Assembly (NCBI GenBank): GCA_034437035.1
Contig: DAOTUI010000128.1
Location: 1 to 64,000 of the forward strand
DNA: 64,000 nucleotides
Direction: 5' to 3'
Origin: CAKZQX01 sp034437035
Lineage (GTDB): Bacteria > Chloroflexota > Chloroflexia > Chloroflexales > Chloroflexaceae
Part shown: positions 8,966 through 18,002 of the stretch, one piece after another
Position numbering within the stretch: position 1 is the stretch's first letter
How the letters are laid out: the number at the start of each line of letters is the position of its first letter
Position numbers and translations under genes: made by a program
The notes under the pieces: model-generated
The model's input: the letters and a program-made list of their open reading frames with translations, nothing else
Told to the model about the DNA's origin: nothing
The model's database searches: none

Positions 8966-9198
8966 TTGATGAACGGTGCGAAAACCGTCCAGGTATGGCG
9001 TGCGGTTGATGAACGGTGCATCGAATGCACCCTACGGATGGCTCTGGTGAACATTGAAAAAAACCGTGGGGGCAAACATCACGTCCTACTATCCAGATAT
9101 AGGAGTTCTCGGAGCGCGTTTGTCTCTATCTCGTGGCTATTCCGATGCCTCGACGTGACGATTGCCCCCACGGGAAAAAAAGTCCGGGTATGAAATGA

Positions 9199-9295
9199 CC
9201 GGGAGTCCCGGCTTTCGCCGGTGGAATACCTGTCGGGACAGCGGCATACGACCAGGAACGCCTGATCCGGCTGAAGCTGGAACGCCGATCCAGCA
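9199..9295. repeat. dispersed inverted repeat, family 3, copy A
   Basis: Begins CCGGGAGTCCCGGCTTTCGC and ends with an imperfect reverse complement of that arm (CCGGCTGAAGCTGG). It matches the better-preserved copy at 22385-22482 over most of its length. The stem is decayed here. Confidence 0.75.
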
Positions 9296-9498
9296 ATGTA
9301 AAGAAGGATGCGGGAGGTTAACCTGCTCCGCATCCCATTGGCATACCCTTCTTATACCAATCCGGCATCAAACCAGCAATCAGCCGGAACATGGGCTACG
9401 GGCGTAGGGCGGCACGTTCCCGTTCAAAACCTCTGTGTTCTCGGTGTTCTCTGTGGCTATGACAACAAATCGGTATTATGCTGTTCTTCCGCAGCGCG

Positions 9499-10335
9499 TT
9501 ACGCCTCCACCGTGAAGGTGACAACCTCCACCAGCGTGTCGTTGTAGAAGAGTTCGGCCCGGTAGGTACCCTCCGAGAGCGGAAACTGGGCGCCCTGCAG
9601 GGCAAAGTGCCCGCGCAGTGGCCCTTCCGTGTCAAACGTCACGGTATCATCGGGATCTTCCGGTTGGGGAAATCCGTTGATTTCATACTGGATATGCACC
9701 GTGTCGCCCACTTCCGCATCGACAACGCGGTAGGTGATATAGACCGTATCAGCGGGGCTAAAGGTCGTCGTCCGGTTCAGCGGCATGAACGTTGTCTCGT
9801 CAATGGCCCCGGCCGACATCACCTGCTCCAACCGGGGGCCATCAGCGCGCACCTCAAAGGTCGTCTGCGCTTCCAAATCCGGTTCGTTCGGCAACAGTAG
9901 TTCAGCGCGATAGTTGCCCGCTTCCGGGGGCGTAAATGTCACCGCGCCCCGGCCGGCATCCGCAGCTTGCAGTTCGTAGGAGCGTTCTTCTTCGGCGGCA
10001 CCGTCAATCTGCACGGTGACAGTCTGCCCGGCGCGCCCGCCCGCCAGATCAAAGACCAGGAAGACCGTGTCACCCGGCGCAAAGACCTGGGTTTCGCCGA
10101 CGATAGTGCCATCCTCGGCCAACCCCTGCGCCGTCGTGAAGGTCTCCACGACCGGCCCCGGCGCAAACCGTTCCCACGCCAGAAACCCGCCAACGCCCAG
10201 CGCCGCCGGCAGCATAATGCCGCCCAGCCCTAGCAACACGCGCCTGATCCAGGCAGGCCGCGGCTTTGCTGACTGCTCCGTTGGGTTGGAAGTAGTTGGA
10301 TTATCTGTCGATATTGCCTTCGCCTTCATCATCAT
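9499..10335 (-). CDS. membrane-anchored protein with two Ig-like/beta-sandwich domains
   Basis: A 278-residue protein not recognised by name. Residues about 30-52 (VLLGLGGIMLPAALGVGGFL) form one membrane anchor after a polar N-terminus, leaving about 220 residues outside. The outer part consists of two similar halves (about 55-165 and 168-278), each containing FxPxDTV(F/Y)(L/I) and ending in a Y-RAEL(L/F) strand, as in Ig-like or carbohydrate-binding beta-sandwiches. It lies 15 bp after the PAS-STAS gene on the same strand, with GGAGA before the ATG, so the two are probably cotranscribed. Role unknown. Confidence 0.7.
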   Translation of the reverse strand: MMMKAKAISTDNPTTSNPTEQSAKPRPAWIRRVLLGLGGIMLPAALGVGGFLAWERFAPGPVVETFTTAQGLAEDGTIVGETQVFAPGDTVFLVFDLAGGRAGQTVTVQIDGAAEEERSYELQAADAGRGAVTFTPPEAGNYRAELLLPNEPDLEAQTTFEVRADGPRLEQVMSAGAIDETTFMPLNRTTTFSPADTVYITYRVVDAEVGDTVHIQYEINGFPQPEDPDDTVTFDTEGPLRGHFALQGAQFPLSEGTYRAELFYNDTLVEVVTFTVEA

Positions 10336-10350
10336 TCTCCATGCATCCTA

Positions 10351-11685
10351 CTACACGATATGCAGGTACTGGTGTCGAAAAGCCCAGGCAATCGCCGACT
10401 GCAAATCGCTCCAGGTCATAATTCCGCTCAGATCCACGCCGAGATGCACCAGGGTCTCCGCAATTGACGGCCCGATACCGGTCAGGATGACCCGGGCTCC
10501 CAGTAGTCGCACCGCCTGAGCCGCATCCACCAGTACCCGGGCCACCTGGGTATCCACCACAACCACGCCAGTGATATCCAGAATAACCAGGGCGGCATGC
10601 CGGGCTGCCACGCCTGCAAGCAGGGTTTCCATAATCAGGTGTGTGCGCATGCTATCAACGCTGCCGATGAGCGGCATAATCACCACCCGGTCCGAAAGCG
10701 GAATGAGCGGTGTCGAGAGTTCCCGCAGCGCTTCCTGCTGCGCGTCGATAACCTGCTGCTGGAGGTTTGCCCGCAACTGCTCGGTCTGCCGGATCTCAGT
10801 AATATCACTGGAGATAACACCCAGCGCAAAGATGTTGTTCTGGTCATCGAAGAGGGGAAAGCGGGTCACCAGGAAGGTATGCAAGCCATCGCTCAACTGC
10901 ATCTCTTCCTCGGTCTGAATCGGCTTGCCTGTGGACAGCATCTCCCGCTGCTGTGCCTGCCAACGCTCCAGGCGTTCTGCGGGAAACATCGCCGCCTCCG
11001 TCTGGCCGACAAGCGCTTCCCGACTGCGATCCAGCAGCGTTGCCATATGTTGATTCGCCAGCAAGACCCGTCCCTCAACTGAGGTCACATAGATCATTCC
11101 CGGCAGGTTATCAATCACTGTGTTGAGCAGAATTTGCTGGCGCTGCAGTTCCTGCTCCATCTGTTTGCGCTTCGAAATATCAATTGATATGCCACAAACA
11201 CCATAGATTTCGCCGTCCGGGTTGCACAACGGAAAGATGGTCAAGAGATAGGTACGGGTGCCGTCCGGTTGCGACACAATATTCTCCAGCGTGGTGACGA
11301 CACCGGTCTCCAGCACCTGCATATCCGGCTTCCGGAAGCGGGCCGCCAGATCGGGCGGGAAGAGTTCGTCCGAGGACTTGCCCAGGATATCGTCGGGCGT
11401 GTGCCCGGCGAATGCCGCCGCATGCTGATTGACCAGGATATACCGATCAGCGCGATCCTTGGCATACACAATCGCCGGATAGTTATCAATAACCGATTGC
11501 AACAATTGCCGGTCAGCGGTCAACTCAGCCGTTCGCTCCGTAACACGCTGCTCCAGTTCACTATCGAAGCGCTGAAGCTGCGCCTCCTGCGCGGCGCACT
11601 GCTGCTCCAACTCCGCTATGCGCCGGCGTAACGCTGCGTTTTCGGCCCTCAGTGTATCAACGGTCTCTGCATTATTGGTCATCAT
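10351..11685 (-). CDS. PAS-PAS-STAS stressosome-type sensor (RsbR-like)
   Basis: A 444-residue cytoplasmic protein. An N-terminal coiled coil (about 10-55) is followed by two PAS domains (about 58-175 and 185-300), each ending in the usual FPL...GV(C/I)(G/S)IS(I/S)DI strand. A C-terminal STAS domain (about 325-440) has DITGVVVVDT, the region that in RsbR-type proteins holds the phospho-accepting threonines. It probably senses a ligand through PAS and relays through STAS partner switching; no kinase gene (RsbT) is adjacent. It is followed 15 bp later by the Ig-like membrane protein gene. Confidence 0.88.
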   Translation of the reverse strand: MMTNNAETVDTLRAENAALRRRIAELEQQCAAQEAQLQRFDSELEQRVTERTAELTADRQLLQSVIDNYPAIVYAKDRADRYILVNQHAAAFAGHTPDDILGKSSDELFPPDLAARFRKPDMQVLETGVVTTLENIVSQPDGTRTYLLTIFPLCNPDGEIYGVCGISIDISKRKQMEQELQRQQILLNTVIDNLPGMIYVTSVEGRVLLANQHMATLLDRSREALVGQTEAAMFPAERLERWQAQQREMLSTGKPIQTEEEMQLSDGLHTFLVTRFPLFDDQNNIFALGVISSDITEIRQTEQLRANLQQQVIDAQQEALRELSTPLIPLSDRVVIMPLIGSVDSMRTHLIMETLLAGVAARHAALVILDITGVVVVDTQVARVLVDAAQAVRLLGARVILTGIGPSIAETLVHLGVDLSGIMTWSDLQSAIAWAFRHQYLHIV

Positions 11686-11981
11686 CTACTCCATCCGCCT
11701 GGCCCTGCCACACGCTCTTGTGTTGACCGCATACAAGTATAGCAGAGTTTAGCTACACCCGAAATGCAATTTGATTACGGCGAGTGCGTTGCAACGGGGG
11801 TGCTTCCCGGCGGCGCGGGGCAGTAGATGCGCCATTCGAGGTTCCGGCGACAACAACTCTATTGTTGTTGTATCGGGTTCCGGTATCCTTTATCGACACA
11901 GTGCATCAACTTGAACACCTATTTCCGTCAGACGACGTGAATGTGGTTCATCAAGGCAGTTGAGGGACATCACCGGCGGAT

Positions 11982-12431
11982 GTGGTCGCTACGCTGGTTG
12001 AAACGCTGTACGAAGAAAATACGTTCATGAACATGACCGCAGTGTGGGCACTGCGAGAGGTAGCTGCAGCGCAATCCGCAGTGGCAACGGATGTAGTCTC
12101 CGTATTAGTTGATGTGATGGGAGAAGATAGGCCTGACTATGTGCGTGAGACCGCCGCAGAGGCACTGACAGAGATCTATGCTGCATGTGGCGATATTGAC
12201 TTCCTCCTTGCAACCCTCACTGACCCGCGCAACGCCCTGAAACGTCCGGTGACCGCACAGGCGCTGTTTCGTATGGCACTTGAGCATAAAGAGCAATTGA
12301 CTACTATCATATCTGAACTCGTGGAACGCTCGGCCATCTGCGAACCGATCACCCGGATAGAGGCAAACCGGGCACTACTGCTATTCGATAAAATACTTGT
12401 CCTGTTAAATTCTGTTTATATTGATTATTAA
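11982..12431 (+). pseudogene. HEAT-repeat-like protein fragment
   Basis: A 149-codon frame opening at a GTG directly after a stop at 11961-11963. The helical pattern (ALREVAAAQ, then VRETAAEALTEIY about 40 residues later, then TAQALFRMAL) is that of two to three HEAT/Armadillo units. No ribosome-binding site is visible and the frame has no proper N-terminus, so this is probably the tail of a larger decayed gene. The preceding gap (11686-11981) shows no feature. Confidence 0.45.
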
Positions 12432-12603
12432 AACAGAAATGAAATTAATAAAAATTTGCTCGAATAATTCTTTGGCTCATCATTTAATTTATTCGGTTTC
12501 GATTTCGCCTGGGCTGCGAGAGAGGGAGGCGCTGGACTGGAGGGAGCAGCGGGCGGCGGACGCGCAGCAATGCGTCCCTACCACCCAGATCCTCCACCTG
12601 AGA

Positions 12604-12762
12604 TCATCCCACTCCCCGACGAAAATAAAACGCGATGACCAGTTCCAGCAACCGGGCGATAATCACAATCACCTCTCCCGGCACGGACTGTGGGAAGAGC
12701 ACCACCACAAGCAGCACGATGCTGAACAGGATAACCAGGGCAACGGCAAGGCGTTTACGCAT
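12604..12762 (-). CDS. small hydrophobic protein (52 aa)
   Basis: MRKRLAVALVILFSIVLL opens a predicted membrane segment, followed by a second hydrophobic stretch (EVIVIIARLLELVIAFYF) and a basic end. The size and layout fit a two-helix membrane peptide. An in-frame extension to 12813 lacks hydrophobic or conserved character. No family recognised and no clear ribosome-binding site, so moderate doubt remains. Confidence 0.4.
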   Translation of the reverse strand: MRKRLAVALVILFSIVLLVVVLFPQSVPGEVIVIIARLLELVIAFYFRRGVG

Positions 12763-13001
12763 GGTGCAGGTGGATGCGGTCCGGCAGTCGGGTGTACGTT
12801 CGTTCCGGCACATACCGGCGTCTCCTCTCGATTATGGTGAATATGCTCCGATGCTGCCAGTATGCATGCTTTTCGTAAGGATGTGCGCCTGTTGTGCCGG
12901 GAGATCATCCGTAGTCCCTTTCTGGAAAATCCTCACGCCATAAGCAAGAAGCAGGTTTCTCACCGGGTTGGCGCTACGCGCAACGCCAGGGTATGAGTCA
13001 C

Positions 13002-13196
13002 AGGAATTACGCGGTGCATGTTCAAACCGGGCGTTCAATCCGATGAAAACCTGATTCGCCTGCGGCAGCGTGGTACTTTTATTTTCTTTTGCACGAACAT
13101 TTGGCTCTCCGAGCCAAATGTTCGTGCAAAAGAAACGATATCCTCTGCCCTGCCGGAGGCGGAACTAACTTCCGGGTCAGGGACCGCGTAACTCCT
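13002..13196. mobile_element. TTACGC palindromic element, copy 9
   Basis: Ends AGGAATTACGC and GCGTAACTCCT. The flanks are ATGAGTCAC and GTGAGTCAT, sharing TGAGTCA. The central hairpin half-stem is TTTGCACGAACATTTGGCTC, different from most copies but perfectly paired. Copy 8 is the degenerate remnant near 7108-7235. Confidence 0.88.
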
Positions 13197-13223
13197 GTGA
13201 GTCATGCCTCCACGGCCATGACC

Positions 13224-13481
13224 ATGGCGACTGAGCAAGCGAATTTATCGTGGAACGAAGCCTGCTCAGTGACGGAAAATATGGAACGGCTCAGGCGGGA
13301 AAATGTTTTTGGGAAAGCGTCACGTTCGCGGGTCGAAGATATCCTGGCTATCTTTCGGCAGCGCTACTTTCGTCAGGCAGATACCAGCAAAGCGTTGATT
13401 ACGCCGGCACACAGCTCAATGTCAGTCGTAAGTCTGAATCAAGTGCTGTATTTTTATGCAACTCAGGCAGACCCGGCTTGA
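13224..13481 (+). pseudogene. BrxA-like (DUF1819) fragment
   Basis: The 85-codon frame contains ENMERLRRENVFGKASRSRV followed by EDILAIFRQRYFRQ. This strongly resembles the N-terminal part of BrxA/DUF1819 proteins of BREX phage-defence systems, which are about 200 residues long. The frame stops after about 85 residues. A plausible continuation (YERPYFADLSDDDLNNLVFL, from about 13490) lies in another frame and also stops early. No other BREX gene is present. I read it as a broken remnant; the match is from memory of the family pattern. Confidence 0.45.
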
Positions 13482-13606
13482 CGCCATGCTCTACGAGCGG
13501 CCCTACTTTGCAGACCTCTCCGACGATGACCTGAACAACCTGGTCTTCCTGACCCACACCACCCGCGATAGTGGGCAGTGAACTGTAACCCCCGAGACGG
13601 GTAGGC

Positions 13607-14591
13607 ATGAAGATGCGTAGGGTTCGGGTTAAAACCAACAAGTATCCCGTAGTGAGCCGTACTGCCCAACTCCAGCAGCGTCGCCTGTGTCGCGATCAGG
13701 CGTGTGCGGAGCAGGTTGCCGAGGCATTCGACCAGGCAGCCATTGTCCAACATGCGGCAGGGTTGGCGCGCGGCATTTTGCTATCCTATTTCCAGCACGG
13801 GGCGATTGGACGGCTCACCTCGGCTGATTGTCCCTACGTGGGTGTTTTCAATAGCATTGCTAAACCGGAACCAGCACTCTCAGTAGAGTTGTTAAAAACC
13901 GGGCGCGATACCATCAGTCGTAGCATTTCTGTGACATCGATAACTAATGTACTTTTTATGAATTCCGGCATACCAGATGATTACAATTCCTACGGCGTAT
14001 ACGGCGGAAATATCGAATAGCCGTTGGTTTCAACCGGCGGGAAACCTCTCGACGGATAGTCAATTCCTGGCGCTGTTTAACTTTGTGCGCAAATATTTTA
14101 AGCGACTCAAGCCTCGTGTGGTTGTGATTGACAATGCCCATCTCCTTGACACATGGGCGCTGAGACGCTTGATGAAACTGCGCAACAACTATCACATGTG
14201 TGCTCTTGTTCTGTGTATCACGTTGCAGAAGAACGAAAAGATGGCCGATGCATTCGCATTGCTGCAAAAAAGACTGCCGCGCGAACACCATCGTGAACTT
14301 GCCCGCCCTGACCCGGCACTCCTCCAACGGATGAGTCCGAAAGAGTTTGCGCAAGAAGTATTCCGGCTGGGTATTTGCAAGCGGTTAGATATTCGCTTTC
14401 CGGCTGAACCAACCAGAGAGGAACTGGACGTTCAGAAACGTATCGTCAAGCGGGCATGGGAGTTTGTCGGCGAAGGTGATTGGATAAGCATTGAAAATCT
14501 CTATGATCGGTTCAACATAGCGCCTGGCGAGCGCACTGGTCCGCGAACATTGACCCCGGATATTCTGCGCGAGGTGTTCGGTGATTGGTAA
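13607..14591 (+). pseudogene. frameshifted AAA+ ATPase, TniB/TnsC-like transposition helper
   Basis: Two overlapping frames appear to be one gene. The first (13607-14020) has an N-terminal helix region and a degenerate P-loop position (QHAAGLARGILLS, where GxxGxGKT is expected). The second (13977-14591, 204 codons) has a clean Walker B (RVVVIDNAHLLD), then LRRLMKLRNNYHMCALVLC and a helical C-terminus ending at a natural stop. Together they give the size and order of a TniB/TnsC/IstB-type ATPase. The shift lies near 13977-14020. Damage to the P-loop and the frameshift argue that it is dead. It precedes four evenly spaced repeats and a tRNA gene, as in Tn7-like insertions. Confidence 0.5.
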
Positions 14592-14704
14592 CACCGTCAG
14601 TCACCGTCGAACGCTACCGTGCCGTGACACAGAATCGCCCGGCTGTACGCGCTATCCGGTATCCCCCGTGAGAAAGCCAACCCCCGCCCGTGAGAGACAG
14701 TACG

Positions 14705-14785
14705 GTACACGGGTTTTTGAGAACAGTACACGGGTTTTCGCCTATCAGTACACGGGTTCTTTGAGAACGGTACACGGGTTTCTCG
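14705..14785 (+). repeat. four 21-22 bp spaced repeats with core GTACACGGGTT
   Basis: Cores begin at 14705, 14726, 14748 and 14770 (spacings 21, 22 and 22 bp, about two helical turns). Units 1 and 3 also share TTTGAGAAC. Arrays of evenly phased short repeats are typical transposase-binding sites at ends of Tn7/Mu-like elements. This array ends 20 bp from the 3' end of tRNA-Arg. Confidence 0.85.
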
Positions 14786-14803
14786 AATTTGCAATTTGCC
14801 GGA

Positions 14804-14880
14804 TGGCGGGGCTGGAGGGACTCGAACCCCCGACCGTCAACTTAGAAGGTTGCTGCTCTATCCACCTGAGCTACAGCCCC
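14804..14880 (-). tRNA. tRNA-Arg (anticodon TCT)
   Basis: A complete cloverleaf on the minus strand. The acceptor stem GGGGCTG/CAGCCCC is perfect (7 bp) and CCA is encoded. The D-arm contains GTAGCTCAGGTGGATAGAGC, the anticodon loop is CTTCTAA (anticodon TCT), and the T-arm is CGGGG-GTTCGAGT-CCCTC-like. One pair at the top of the anticodon stem (G27/A43) is mismatched. It is isolated from other tRNAs; its 3' end faces the repeat array and the broken ATPase. Confidence 0.95.
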
Positions 14881-15193
14881 AGAATGCCATATGTCGCGTG
14901 TCCAGGCCGGACGGCCTGTCCATTGGTAGCCTGTTTTGCAGCCTGTCCGCACCTGACCGGGGTGTCAGGTACCGGATCGGGTATCTGTCGCGGTCCGGTA
15001 CCAGCATTGTGCCGGTGCCATTTCTTAGTATACTGGAAACTGTTTGCAAGTCAACTCCATGTGGCCCCATTGTACCATTTGCGGCAGCGGCGATATTCCA
15101 GTATTATGGCGTTCTCACCCGGTAGGGTATCTGGTTTAGGGGTGGACAGATAGTATATTCGCATATCCTTGCAGGGCATTGGCATGCGCTGCT

Positions 15194-15221
15194 CCTCCGC
15201 TCCCGCTGCTGGGAGCGGAGG
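15194..15221. repeat. 11-bp GC-rich stem-loop
   Basis: CCTCCGCTCCC pairs with GGGAGCGGAGG around a six-base loop. It lies about 70 bp before the zinc-ribbon-like gene. No T-run follows. The remainder of 14881-15288 shows nothing I recognise. Confidence 0.7.
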
Positions 15222-15288
15222 CCGGGGGTGAGGGCCATACCGCTGCACACAGGTTCTGTCCGCCCTTAAAGGCGTGGAGGGGGAGAGC

Positions 15289-15624
15289 ATGGATTTCCTA
15301 CGACGTCTCTTTCGTGCCGGTGATCGTCGTCCGGCAGACGATGCGCTGCATCTCTATGTGCGCTGTTCGCACTGTGGTGCGCCGGTCCATGTACGGATTA
15401 ATCTCCGCAATGATTTGGTGGCCGAATATGGTGATGATCTGGTTGAGGGCTATCGACTGAGCAAAGAGATTATGGATGATCGCTGCTTTCGCCTGATGCG
15501 GGCCGAACTGGTTTTTGACCGTAATCGGCGCGAGTTAGAGCGTACGATCAGCGGGGGCGAGTTTATCACCCGCGAAGAATATGCGCGACTGACCCGGCAG
15601 GAACAGAACACCCGCCCGGAGTAG
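15289..15624 (+). CDS. small protein with a CxxC pair, unknown function
   Basis: A 111-residue soluble protein with a basic N-terminus (MDFLRRLFRAGDRR), a single CSHCG knuckle near residue 26-30 that could form half of a zinc site, and a charged helical C-terminus. The start is the ATG at 15289, after GGAGGGGGAGAG. I do not recognise the family. It lies just upstream of a low-complexity repeat tract and the response-regulator gene, but the tract makes cotranscription uncertain. Confidence 0.7.
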   Translation: MDFLRRLFRAGDRRPADDALHLYVRCSHCGAPVHVRINLRNDLVAEYGDDLVEGYRLSKEIMDDRCFRLMRAELVFDRNRRELERTISGGEFITREEYARLTRQEQNTRPE

Positions 15625-15627
15625 GAG

Positions 15628-15800
15628 CACGTTGGCACGTTGGCACGTTGCGCGTTGGCACGTTGCGCGTTGGCGCGTTGGCACGTTTCACGTCTCACGT
15701 TTCACGTTTCACGCCTCACATTTCACGCTTCACGCCTCGCGTTTCACGTTTCACGCCTTCATGTTTCACGCCTTCACACCTTCACGTTTCGCGCTTCATG
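15628..15800. repeat. degenerate 8-9 bp tandem repeats (TTGGCACG / TTTCACGC)
   Basis: About 20 short repeats. First comes GTTGGCACGTTG(C/G), then runs of TTTCACG(T/C/CC)T. It is non-coding between two plus-strand genes; frames running through it translate only into repetitive peptides. It resembles the arrays at 1386-1566 and 19795-19955 in style but not in sequence. Confidence 0.85.
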
Positions 15801-15851
15801 CGGTACAATGGGTCGGCCGGGAAGAGCAGCAACGCAATATTGAGGAACGCC

Positions 15852-16523
15852 ATGACCAGAATAATTATTGCCGATGATCATGCCATCGTGCGCCAGGGAC
15901 TGCATGCCCTGCTTAATACTGAACCGGGGTGGGAAGTCGTCGGCGAAGCTGAGGATGGCCTGGCTGCCGTCGAACTGGTAGAACGGCTCACCCCCGATGT
16001 TCTGGTGTTGGATGTGATGATGCCCATCCTGAATGGGATGGAAGTAGCGCAGCGCGTCAAGCAGCGGGTACCGGCAACCCATATCGTGGTTCTCTCGATG
16101 TACTCCGACGAGCCCTACGTGGTGGAGAGTTTGCGCAACGGGGCCGATGCCTATGTGCTCAAGGCCGTCAGTACACGCGACCTGGTCCATGCCATCAACG
16201 AAGTGCTGGCCGGCCGACGCTACCTCAGCCCCCCGCTGAGCGAGCGCGCCATCGAGGTCTTCCTGGAACGCACCAAAAGCAGCGCCCTGCCCCGGGATCG
16301 CTATCAGGCGCTGACCGCCCGCGAGCGTGAGGTGCTCCAGATGCTGGCGCAGAGCATGTCCAACCCCGAGATTGCCGCCCGCCTCATCATTAGCCCCCGC
16401 ACCGTCGAGACTCACCGTACCAACCTGATGCGCAAGCTCGGCCTCCAAACCCAGACCGACCTGATCAAGTATGCCCTCCAGCGCGGCCTCGTCCACGGCA
16501 ACGGCGACCCGATTTCCGGCTGA
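15852..16523 (+). CDS. NarL/FixJ-family response regulator
   Basis: A 223-residue two-domain regulator. The receiver (about 1-120) has D8/D9 in ADDH, phospho-acceptor D54 in LVLDVMMP and K104 in YVLKA. The C-terminal LuxR-type helix-turn-helix (about 150-215) has LTAREREVLQMLAQ and SNPEIAARLIISPRTVETH. Phosphorylation of D54 by a histidine kinase should drive DNA binding. The start at 15852 follows TGAGGAACGCC; the in-frame extension upstream is repeat-derived. No cognate kinase is in the window. Confidence 0.95.
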   Translation: MTRIIIADDHAIVRQGLHALLNTEPGWEVVGEAEDGLAAVELVERLTPDVLVLDVMMPILNGMEVAQRVKQRVPATHIVVLSMYSDEPYVVESLRNGADAYVLKAVSTRDLVHAINEVLAGRRYLSPPLSERAIEVFLERTKSSALPRDRYQALTAREREVLQMLAQSMSNPEIAARLIISPRTVETHRTNLMRKLGLQTQTDLIKYALQRGLVHGNGDPISG

Positions 16524-16687
16524 CACAGTTCTCAGTTTTGAGTTTTGAGTTTTGAGTTGTCAGTGGTCAATAGAAAAAATCTCCCGCAGCCTGTCCCATT
16601 GACACCTGCAGGAGATCACTTCTCACCCCTCAGTCCTCAGTTCTGCGCTCTGCGCTCTCACCCTGTCCCCGATAACCTGGTCACAGA

Positions 16688-16772
16688 GCAACATACGGGT
16701 ACCACGTAGCAAAACTACGGGCATTCACGGATAGCCGGCAACCGGCATGGTGCGCTATGCTGTAAGCTGTAA
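16688..16772 (+). promoter_or_regulatory. possible structured leader, GEMM-like
   Basis: Before the receiver gene at 16881 is a stretch with ACAGAGCAAC, then GTAGCAAAACTAC as a short stem, then GATAGCCGG-CAACCGGCATGG. The order of GCAA(A) loops and the AGCCGG...CCGG segment loosely recalls a c-di-GMP-I (GEMM) aptamer. Key helices are not convincing by eye. The rest of 16524-16880 contains GAGTTTT repeats and an inverted repeat (16580-16617) with a T-run on the minus strand. Confidence 0.2.
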
Positions 16773-16880
16773 TCCGTAGATGGTGGACGAACGCCATAAC
16801 CCACAATCCATAACCCGTAATCCATTGCCGGCAGTTCAGCGCCGGCCGGCGGGTATATGTACGGGATTAAGGAGAAGGTA

Positions 16881-17288
16881 ATGACAAGATCTCTGATCAT
16901 GGTCATCGACGAGAGCATCGTGATACTCGAGTTTTTGCAGGTGTTGTTAAACAGCGACGGCTACGCCGTTATCGGCTGCTCCCCGGGAGCAACGAACGCC
17001 GTCTATACCCGGCATCTTCGCCCCGACCTGATTATTGTGGAGGTGCAGCGGCAGATCCTGGATCATACCACGGCATTTATCCAGGAGATCCGCGCAGACC
17101 CTATCACCAACAACTTCCCGATGATGGTGATGTCTACCGACGGTGATTTGCTCAAGACCATCGATCTGTTTCTGCAGCAGTATACCTGTATCGCCGTTGA
17201 AAAACCTTTTTCCACCGACTGGTTCCTGGAGACGATCCGGCAGTTGATCTCCACACCAATAACTCAGGGACAGTATGTTCGGCTGTAG
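16881..17288 (+). CDS. stand-alone receiver-domain protein with Glu at the phospho-acceptor site
   Basis: A 135-residue single-domain response-regulator protein. D10-E11 form the acidic metal pocket and K108 (VEKPF) the conserved lysine. The expected phospho-aspartate is replaced by E54 (LIIVEVQ). Glutamate there cannot be phosphorylated normally and can mimic the active state, so the protein may act constitutively or by binding. The start is chosen after AAGGAGAAGG. No output domain and no kinase nearby. Confidence 0.85.
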   Translation: MTRSLIMVIDESIVILEFLQVLLNSDGYAVIGCSPGATNAVYTRHLRPDLIIVEVQRQILDHTTAFIQEIRADPITNNFPMMVMSTDGDLLKTIDLFLQQYTCIAVEKPFSTDWFLETIRQLISTPITQGQYVRL

Positions 17289-17407
17289 CACGGTTCCCCT
17301 GCTCTCGCGTAAGTCTAGATGTTACCGATAGGGATGCGTAGCAGCACGTCCGCCGCGCTCCTGGATAACCTCCAGACGAAAGCAGGGCTACCACCCGCCA
17401 AATGGCA

Positions 17408-17980
17408 CAAATACGCGATCACTCGTGCAAAAGTGGACATCGCCTCCGGCAGGACCATATAAAAATGTCACACAACATGCAATATTGTTATGTGGAAAAG
17501 CACCACGTTACTGCCGGCAAGTCAGGCTCCCATAAATCCGAACATTTAAGTTTGATTTCCACCGCATAAGTCGTAAATTTTACGACTTATGCGATCATTG
17601 GCTCGACAGGAGATTCCATCTCCCGTAGGGCGGAAGAAACGATACTTTTTCCACAACAATGCACCATGCTGCCGCAGGCGAAGACCGCCATTGTGGGAGT
17701 ATATGTCTGATGTGTACGACCACCGCGTAACTCGTGTATTTTACACGAGTTACGCGGTGGGGCCTGTTCCGGCCCGGTGTCAGACCCAAACGCCGGCTTC
17801 GCCTGCGGCAGCATGGTACATTATGTAGCTTTTTGCTAAACATTTTGCACGATGTGCAAAATGTTTAGCAAAAAGCTGGTTTCTTCCGCCCTGCCGGAGG
17901 CGAATCGGGCTGTTCATCCAGGCGACTCTGCCTTTCATCTGATCAAACGTTCCGTTTGAATGCCCCACCGCGTAACTCAT
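17408..17980. mobile_element. TTACGC palindromic elements, copies 10-12 in tandem
   Basis: Copy 10 is eroded (about 17408-17574), copy 11 spans 17582-17735 and has lost its hairpin, and copy 12 spans 17745-17980 with a perfect hairpin (half-stem TTTGCTAAACATTTTGCAC). Spacers are AAATTTT (7 bp) and GTATTTTAC (9 bp). Copy 12 ends 12 bp before the ribosome-binding site of the next gene, so that gene's promoter must lie in or beyond the element. Confidence 0.85.
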
Positions 17981-18002
17981 ATAAAATAGAGGAGAAACAA
18001 CT

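Noticed and set aside
14889..15050. Second tRNA or structured RNA next to tRNA-Arg
   Set aside because: GC-rich segments are present, but no cloverleaf or convincing helix set was found.
15632..15660. Extra sigma-54 sites in the GTTGGCACG repeats
   Set aside because: TGGCACG occurs, but no TTGC follows at the correct ten-base GG-to-GC spacing; it is repeat sequence.
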